Below, piece after piece: positions 6,704-10,800 of a stretch of DNA of 10,800 bases. The stretch spans positions 1-10,800 of the forward strand of contig CAYGNI010000068.1 of NCBI GenBank assembly GCA_964351195.1, in the 5' to 3' direction. Source of the stretch: TMED27 sp964351195 (lineage in GTDB: Bacteria; Pseudomonadota; Alphaproteobacteria; Micavibrionales; Micavibrionaceae). The stretch's first letter is position 1, and the number at the start of each line of letters is the position of its first letter. Below the pieces are notes generated by a model. That model saw nothing but the letters and a program-made list of their open reading frames with translations. It did no database searches and was not told where the DNA came from. The position numbers and the translations under genes are program-made.

Positions 6704-6911
6704 CACGAAGCACACGAAGAGCACGAAGAATTCATCTATCAAAGCTGTCATCCGAACGCATGTGAGGGATCTTCTCTTTCGGCTATTTGTTAAGATATCT
6801 CCACTGCTCCGCGATCCTGCTTCGCTCTACGAGCTTCGCAGGACGAGGGCAGCGCAGTGTTCGAAATGACAAATTTTTTTAAAAAGCTTGGTGACCTTGG
6901 TGCACTTGGTG
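6704..6911. repeat. MITE-like nested intergenic element with 9-bp-periodic inverted ends
   Basis: The kdsB to phosphatase gap (6698-6925) contains no gene. Its left edge has three CACGAAG copies at a strict 9-base period (6704, 6713, 6722). Its right edge has three CTTGGTG copies at the same period (6887, 6896, 6905). The reverse complement of the left unit is CTTCGTG, one base from the right unit, so the ends form an imperfect terminal inverted repeat about 25 bases long. Between them lies the folded inner element 6746-6871. No transposase is present; it would have to be mobilised in trans or be a structured intergenic repeat. Confidence 0.7.
6746..6871. repeat. Inner palindromic repeat resembling the TGTCATYYCGAAC repeat family
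   Basis: The element begins TGTCATCCGAACGCA (6746-6760). The reverse complement of its right end reads TGTCATTTCGAACACTGCG, so the termini are imperfect inverted repeats. Inside, CCTGC and GCTC (6816-6827) pair with GAGC and GCAGG (6831-6842) around a TAC loop with a 3-base internal bulge on each side. CACTGC near 6802 can pair with GCAGTG at 6854-6859. It resembles the short palindromes with GTCATyyyGA(G/A)CG ends dispersed between genes in many Gram-negative genomes. Confidence 0.6.
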
Positions 6912-6925
6912 TTTAAATTCTTTTT

Positions 6926-7546
6926 ATGACTACGCTTATTATTGCACGGCATGGAAATACGTTTGATCCGGGGGATACGCCGACGCGCGTTGGTGCACGC
7001 ACGGATTTGCCTTTGGTCGAAAAAGGGCGTGAGCAAGCCGAAGCTATGGGTCGATATCTTAAAGAAAACAGATTGATACCGGACGTTGTTTACTCTTCAA
7101 CTTTGAAGCGGACAGTCGATACAGCGACAATTGCCATTAAAGCCTCCGGTGTTACAAACCCAGTATATCAGCTTGATATCTTTAACGAAATTGATTACGG
7201 CCCGGATGAAAACAAGCCGGAAGCCGAAGTCATCGCGCGCATCGGTGAGCAGGCGATTAAAGATTGGGATGAGCATGCACTGGTCCCCGATGGGTGGAAG
7301 GTCGACCCCGGCGAGATTATTGAGCATTGGCGCGGCTTTGCCCAGCAGATCAGTGCGTTCAACGATAACGAAACTGTTCTGGTTGTGACCTCAAACGGGA
7401 TTGCGCGGTTTGCGCCCTATATTACCGGGGATTTTGAGGGCTTTCGCGCGGCGCATAGCATCAAATTATCCACCGGCGCGCTGGGGGTGTTAAAGCACGA
7501 AAACGGCGCATGGCGCTGCGATTGGTGGAATATTAGACCCATCTAA
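6926..7546 (+). CDS. Histidine-phosphatase-family (phosphoglycerate mutase-like) protein with altered second catalytic motif
   Basis: The 206-residue protein begins with the family's hallmark ARHGNT (7-12), in which His9 would be the phosphorylated nucleophile. Arg8 and Arg62 (SSTLKRT) are the expected phosphate-binding arginines, and Glu88 (NEIDYGP) sits where the general acid is usually found. The closing motif, normally [VS]SHGG or AHGN, reads VTSNGIARF (154-162), so Asn157 replaces the second catalytic histidine. The protein is cytosolic, with no signal peptide or membrane segment. It may be a slow or specialised phosphatase, or a non-catalytic relative. ATG 6926 follows the repeat element directly and has no good Shine-Dalgarno sequence, so how it is expressed is unclear. 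The substrate cannot be inferred from its neighbours. Confidence 0.82.
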   Translation: MTTLIIARHGNTFDPGDTPTRVGARTDLPLVEKGREQAEAMGRYLKENRLIPDVVYSSTLKRTVDTATIAIKASGVTNPVYQLDIFNEIDYGPDENKPEAEVIARIGEQAIKDWDEHALVPDGWKVDPGEIIEHWRGFAQQISAFNDNETVLVVTSNGIARFAPYITGDFEGFRAAHSIKLSTGALGVLKHENGAWRCDWWNIRPI

Positions 7547-7551
7547 ATAAT

Positions 7552-7581
7552 TTGCATAATATTACTTGCTTGTGTTATAAG
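7552..7581 (+). promoter_or_regulatory. Possible promoter for the TPR-like gene
   Basis: TTGCAT (7552-7557) lies 18 bases before TATAAG (7576-7581), which is one base from the TATAAT consensus and preceded by TGTGT. The -35 box matches only three of six bases. It lies in the 64-base gap before ATG 7611. Confidence 0.35.
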
Positions 7582-7610
7582 TCCTGTCCTTTTGAACAAT
7601 TGGTTTGAAC

Positions 7611-8354
7611 ATGACGGACTTTCACTACGACACGCTAAGCGAGGCTTTTTGGTATTATTCTGATCCGCTGCAAGAAGCGCAGCGGCTGCTGGATTTATAT
7701 GATGAATTGGTGCTTGGATATGGCAGAAAAATTGGTCAAATCCTGAATGACGCAAAAACGATTATAAAGAAGCACCCCTCGGATGATGAAAGTACACGCC
7801 TTTATGGGATTCTTGTTTTAGCCCGGATCAGTTATTTTAAAAGAGGCCCGATAGGAGCAATCAGCAAAATTAAAACCATATTGACCTCCGATCCCGATCA
7901 TGAAGACGCTCTGGAATTTCTTACGGAAATATCGAAAAACAATAATCCTGCGCCTATTTTGCGCTTAGCTGGATTTCAATTGCTTAAAAAATACCGAGAA
8001 ACACAAGACCTTATTTTATTTCATCGAGCATTAAAGCTTGCTGATCGCGCACTTCAAGCAGAGCCAGATATTGAGAAAGAGCGAAGCTATTATCTTATGG
8101 CTGCAATTCATCGTGATTTTGGTGATAATGAGCGTGCGATTAAGTGTCTGATAGACGCTTTGAGTTGTAACCCCGACCATGGGGACTCACTCAAACTTTT
8201 GGCCAGACTTGATAAGGACAGTGCAATTGTGCACCACGATCATCCAGATTGGTATCGATGGGAAAAATCTCCAGAAGGAAGCGAAATTGCAGAATTCATG
8301 AAGGAGTTTAACAACATGTTTAATTGGGATTTGCAGGGGCCGCGTTTTGTATAA
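7611..8354 (+). CDS. TPR-like helical-repeat protein of unknown function
   Basis: A 247-residue soluble protein not recognised as a named family. It is rich in helix-forming residues. Residues 160-193, with YYLMAAIHRDFGDNERAIKC and a downstream NPDH, match the tetratricopeptide pattern (small residue pairs, G at the turn, A and proline near the end). Residues about 67-98 look like a second, weaker repeat ending SDPDHEDA. Such repeats usually mediate protein-protein contacts. There is no signal peptide or membrane segment, so it is probably cytosolic. The C-terminus is acidic and aromatic (HHDHPDWYRWEKSPEG, 208-223). ATG 7611 is preferred to the in-frame TTG at 7605; neither has a strong ribosome-binding site. 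It is more AT-rich than the flanking yej genes (hand count 22 G+C of 60 at 7921-7980). No function is inferred. Confidence 0.7.
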   Translation: MTDFHYDTLSEAFWYYSDPLQEAQRLLDLYDELVLGYGRKIGQILNDAKTIIKKHPSDDESTRLYGILVLARISYFKRGPIGAISKIKTILTSDPDHEDALEFLTEISKNNNPAPILRLAGFQLLKKYRETQDLILFHRALKLADRALQAEPDIEKERSYYLMAAIHRDFGDNERAIKCLIDALSCNPDHGDSLKLLARLDKDSAIVHHDHPDWYRWEKSPEGSEIAEFMKEFNNMFNWDLQGPRFV

Positions 8355-8403
8355 ATCATAAATACGTGTTCAGCTTGCGCCACAGATCTGCTAAACAAGC
8401 ATT

Positions 8404-9504
8404 ATGGCTTCATACATCCTTAAACGCCTGCTTTTGATGATCCCTACTCTGCTGGGGATATTGCTCATATCCTTTGTGATTGTACAATTTGTTCCCGGTG
8501 GGCCGGTGGAGCGGATGATCGCCGAGCTTCAGGGGCATGGCAGCGAGGCGACGGCGCGGATTGGCGGCGGTATGGGCGGCGATGTGAATATCTCGCCTTC
8601 GCAAGGGGCGACGGGGCAATCGAGCCAATATCGCGGCGCGCAGGGGCTGGATCCTGAATTTATAGCGGAGCTTGAGGCGCTTTACGGGTTTGACAAGCCT
8701 GCGTATGAACGGTTCTGGATCATGCTGAAAAACTATGCGCGGTTTGATCTGGGCGAGAGTTATTACCGCGATGTCGGCGTGGGGCAATTGGTGCTGGAGA
8801 AAATGCCTGTCTCTATTTCGCTCGGACTCTGGTCGACGCTGATTATTTATCTGATTTCTATTCCCCTTGGAATTAAGAAAGCAGTGCGCGATGGCTCAGC
8901 GTTTGATATCTGGACCAGCGCGGCTGTGTTTATCGGCTATGCTATTCCTTCGTTCATGTTTGCGATTTTGCTGATTGTTGTGTTTGCGGGTGGGCGGTAT
9001 TTTGACTGGTTCCCCTTGCGGGGGCTGGTGTCGGATAATGCGGGTGATATGAATTTCATACAGCTCACGCTGGATTACGCATGGCATATGGTTTTGCCGG
9101 TGGCGGCGATGGTGATCAGCGGGTTTGCTTCGCTGACGCTTTTGACCAAAAATTCGTTTCTGGATGAGATCAACAAGCAATATGTTTTGACGGCGCGCTC
9201 CAAGGGGCTTGGTGAAAATCAGGTCCTATACGGGCATGTGTTTCGTAACGCGATGTTGATCGTGATTGCGGGCTTTCCGGCGGCGTTTATCCATATTTTC
9301 TTTACCGGGTCGTTGTTGATTGAGGTGATTTTCAGCCTCGATGGGCTGGGGCTTTTGGGCTATGAGAGCGTGATTAACCGCGATTATCCGGTTGTTTTGG
9401 GCACGCTGTATATCTATGCGCTGATTGGGCTTATTATGACTTTAGTGCGTGATGTTGTTTATGTTCTTGTGGACCCAAGGATCGATTTTGAAGCGAGAGC
9501 TTAA
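8404..9504 (+). CDS. yejB: Oligopeptide/microcin C ABC transporter permease, YejB-like
   Basis: YejB is one of the two inner-membrane permeases that form the channel of the YejABEF importer. The 366 residues compare with 364 in E. coli and align along the whole length as I recall it. Features include the N-terminal helix YILKRLLLMIPTLLGILLIS, FVPGGPVE (29-36), a glycine-rich periplasmic loop (about 43-82, present in the E. coli protein too), and several membrane segments including GLWSTLIIYLISIPLGI. The cytoplasmic coupling (EAA-type) loop from about residue 260 carries ARSKGLGENQVLYGHVFRNA, and the end is VDPRIDFEARA. Start ATG 8404 gives the family's usual N-terminus. Upstream it is separated from yejA by three genes, and downstream from yejE by one AT-rich gene, unlike the contiguous enterobacterial order. 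Confidence 0.95.
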   Translation: MASYILKRLLLMIPTLLGILLISFVIVQFVPGGPVERMIAELQGHGSEATARIGGGMGGDVNISPSQGATGQSSQYRGAQGLDPEFIAELEALYGFDKPAYERFWIMLKNYARFDLGESYYRDVGVGQLVLEKMPVSISLGLWSTLIIYLISIPLGIKKAVRDGSAFDIWTSAAVFIGYAIPSFMFAILLIVVFAGGRYFDWFPLRGLVSDNAGDMNFIQLTLDYAWHMVLPVAAMVISGFASLTLLTKNSFLDEINKQYVLTARSKGLGENQVLYGHVFRNAMLIVIAGFPAAFIHIFFTGSLLIEVIFSLDGLGLLGYESVINRDYPVVLGTLYIYALIGLIMTLVRDVVYVLVDPRIDFEARA

Positions 9505-9510
9505 AGATAC

Positions 9511-9537
9511 TTGACAATTCTGTAAAATAATCATAAG
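9511..9537 (+). promoter_or_regulatory. Possible promoter for the AT-rich gene inside the yej cluster
   Basis: TTGACA (9511-9516), identical to the sigma-70 -35 consensus, begins 7 bases after the yejB stop. CATAAG (9532-9537) lies 15 bases further on and matches four of six -10 bases. The spacing is short, so the pair is plausible but unproven. It would let the downstream gene be expressed independently of yejB. Confidence 0.4.
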
Positions 9538-9555
9538 CATCTGAATATACATAAA

Positions 9556-10173
9556 ATGATATTTATCATGGGTGTTCAAGCTATTGATGATATGCATGAC
9601 ACGATCTTAGCTGAAGTGGGCATATTTGGCGGCTTAGCACATATCGGTATTCTGAAACCTGAATTTGTGGCTAACAGTCATGCAGATATGCGCCCCAGTG
9701 CATGGCATAAACTGAGAAAAATTGAGTTTCCTAAAGAAGGATTATTTCTCAGACAAACACATTTCACGGATGATTTAGTTGCTTTGCACGATGCTGATGC
9801 AGATGGATTTGCAAAGTTTTTAGGATTACAAGACATTCTTGGCGCGCCAGATGAAACTGTTCTCGAAAGGCTTGATTCATTTAGAGTAAGTAATGATACG
9901 TTCGATAATCCTGCGCGCGATGCGAGACTAATAGCACTTTATGATGTAAACAGAGACAATAAACCTGTTGGCCTTATTGCCTTGATAGGCAGTGATTTAA
10001 CTGGAACTGTTGCAGCCAAGGCTTATGCTGGCCCGGAATTTAGTGACCGTAAACACATTCAGCACGTTATTCTTTCCACTCTTTTAAGGGCCTATCACGA
10101 ATTTGATGGCATGGCTGTTGGGAGCGCATTGGAGCTTAGCGCAGGTGGTATGCGTTTAATACCCGGATTATAA
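9556..10173 (+). CDS. Hypothetical protein between yejB and yejE, possibly GNAT-like at the C-terminus
   Basis: A 205-residue soluble protein that I do not recognise. The N-terminal half has an odd composition rich in Asp, His and Ala, for example QTHFTDDLVALHDADADGF (67-85). The second half has two beta-strand-like stretches, RLIALYDV (124-131) and KPVGLIALIGS (136-146). A segment AYAGPEFSDRKHIQHVILST (156-175) follows, loosely like the strand-loop-helix of GNAT acetyltransferases, but the R/QxxGxG/A acetyl-CoA loop is not clear. There is no signal peptide or membrane segment. ATG 9556 or ATG 9568 could be the start; neither has a visible Shine-Dalgarno sequence. The gene is AT-rich (19 G+C of 60 at 9721-9780, against 30 of 60 in yejB at 9001-9060). 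Together with its position inside an importer cluster, this suggests insertion or transfer. Confidence 0.6.
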   Translation: MIFIMGVQAIDDMHDTILAEVGIFGGLAHIGILKPEFVANSHADMRPSAWHKLRKIEFPKEGLFLRQTHFTDDLVALHDADADGFAKFLGLQDILGAPDETVLERLDSFRVSNDTFDNPARDARLIALYDVNRDNKPVGLIALIGSDLTGTVAAKAYAGPEFSDRKHIQHVILSTLLRAYHEFDGMAVGSALELSAGGMRLIPGL

Positions 10174-10198
10174 AGTTTACTGTCTACTAACTTTATAA
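10168..10198. terminator. 10-bp inverted repeat spanning the stop codon, possible terminator or insertion boundary
   Basis: TTATAAAGTT (10168-10177) and AACTTTATAA (10189-10198) pair perfectly around an 11-base spacer. The left arm covers the TAA stop (10171-10173) of the AT-rich gene. There is no T-tract after the right arm and the stem is AT-rich, so termination would be weak. It could instead be a regulator site ahead of yejE. Confidence 0.4.
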
Positions 10199-10238
10199 CG
10201 CTATTGATTCTAATGGTTCTCTGCTAAAAGATGGAAGT

Positions 10239-10800
10239 ATGAATCTCTCACCCCTCACCCAGCGACGATTGCAGCAATTCCGGGCGAATGCGCGGGGGTT
10301 TTGGTCTTTATGGATTTTCCTCGGGCTCTTCATTATCGCGGTTGGGGCTCCTTTTATCGCCAATGACAAGCCATTATTGGTGAAATTTGACGGGGGTCTT
10401 TATTTCCCGACATTCGTCAATTATCCAGAAACGGTGTTTGGCGGGGATTTTGAAACGGAAGCGGAATACCGCGACGCATTCGTGCAAGACCTTATTCATC
10501 AAAAAGGTTGGATCATTTGGCCGCCGATCCCGTATTCGTATGACACGATTAATTATGATTTATCAGTGCCTGCGCCCTCCCCGCCCACGGCCGACAATAT
10601 ATTTGGCACGGACGATCAGGGGCGCGACGTTGCGGCGCGGGTGATATGGGGATTTAGGATTTCCGTTTTGTTCGGATTGGCTCTGACGATCATCAGCTCA
10701 ATTATCGGCGTGGCGGCGGGCGCGTTTCAGGGCTATTACGGCGGTAAGCTGGATTTATTTATGCAGCGCGTGATTGAGGTTTGGGGGTCTATGCCCAGCC
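10239..10800 (+). CDS. yejE: Oligopeptide/microcin C ABC transporter permease, YejE-like, 3'-truncated by window end
   Basis: The frame from ATG 10239 stays open to the window end (187 codons) and reads as the N-terminal half of YejE, the second permease of the YejABEF importer. It has GFWSLWIFLGLFIIAVGAPF (20-39) as the first membrane helix, ANDKPLLVKFDG (41-52) and YFPTFVNYPETVFGG (55-69) in the periplasmic section. FGTDDQGRDVAARVIWGFRI (122-141) is the typical DppC/OppC-type motif before the transmembrane core, followed by ISVLFGLALT and FQGYYGGKLDLFMQRVIEVW (163-182). Corresponding stretches in E. coli YejE are very similar. GGAAG lies just upstream of the ATG as a closely spaced ribosome-binding site. 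The ATPase YejF would be expected beyond the window. Confidence 0.93.
   Translation, partial: MNLSPLTQRRLQQFRANARGFWSLWIFLGLFIIAVGAPFIANDKPLLVKFDGGLYFPTFVNYPETVFGGDFETEAEYRDAFVQDLIHQKGWIIWPPIPYSYDTINYDLSVPAPSPPTADNIFGTDDQGRDVAARVIWGFRISVLFGLALTIISSIIGVAAGAFQGYYGGKLDLFMQRVIEVWGSMPS

Noticed and set aside
6704..6728. CACGAAG triplet array as a CRISPR or tRNA-like structure
   Set aside because: Units are only 7 bases with 2-base spacing and occur three times; there are no CRISPR-length repeats or spacers and no cas genes.
8527..8650. Glycine-rich stretch in YejB as an inserted domain
   Set aside because: E. coli YejB as I recall it has a similar glycine-rich periplasmic loop at the same place, and the total length is nearly the same.
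6926..10238. Phosphatase, TPR and AT-rich genes as a new defence system
   Set aside because: No nuclease, NTPase, toxin or membrane effector was recognised, and the genes are interleaved with the yej transporter; the sequence alone does not support it.
10387..10644. 85-codon + strand open frame
   Set aside because: It is out of frame with the yejE reading from ATG 10239, which matches YejE throughout and stays open to the window end.

Overview
The window looks like ordinary chromosomal DNA of an alphaproteobacterium of moderate GC content. This rests on protein resemblance: a TipF-like EAL protein, a TIGR01459-type HAD hydrolase, a class 2 dihydroorotate dehydrogenase and a YejABE-type peptide importer. 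The order within the class cannot be fixed from the sequence. Bases 6-38 match the Illumina Nextera Read 1 transposase adapter at 28 of 33 positions, so the window almost certainly begins at the raw end of an assembled contig and the first ~38 bases are not genomic.

Layout. Positions 40-366 hold the 3' end of pgsA (phosphatidylglycerophosphate synthase). A tightly packed + strand run follows: pyrD (437-1531), a membrane-anchored degenerate EAL protein resembling TipF (1521-2816) and a HAD hydrolase (2813-3649), with overlaps of 11 and 4 bases. A small KOW/SH3-like protein ending in a proline run lies on the minus strand (3737-3994). A perfect 9-bp inverted repeat sits between it and the divergent yejA.

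From 4101 on, all genes are on the + strand. yejA (substrate-binding protein), yejB and yejE (permeases) make up most of an oligopeptide/microcin-C-type ABC importer, but they are not contiguous. Between yejA and yejB lie a KdsB-like cytidylyltransferase (joined to yejA by TAATG), a folded non-coding repeat element (6704-6911), a histidine-phosphatase-family protein and a TPR-like protein. Between yejB and yejE lies an AT-rich gene of unknown function with its own possible promoter. yejE runs off the end of the window.

The housekeeping content covers phospholipid synthesis, pyrimidine synthesis, activation of Kdo-type sugar for lipopolysaccharide, and peptide import. No tRNA, rRNA, CRISPR array, transposase or phage gene was seen. 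The least explained items are the nested repeat element with 9-bp-periodic ends, the AT-rich genes inside the yej cluster, and three enzyme-like proteins with altered active-site motifs (EAL, histidine phosphatase, KdsB). I see no convincing new multi-gene system.
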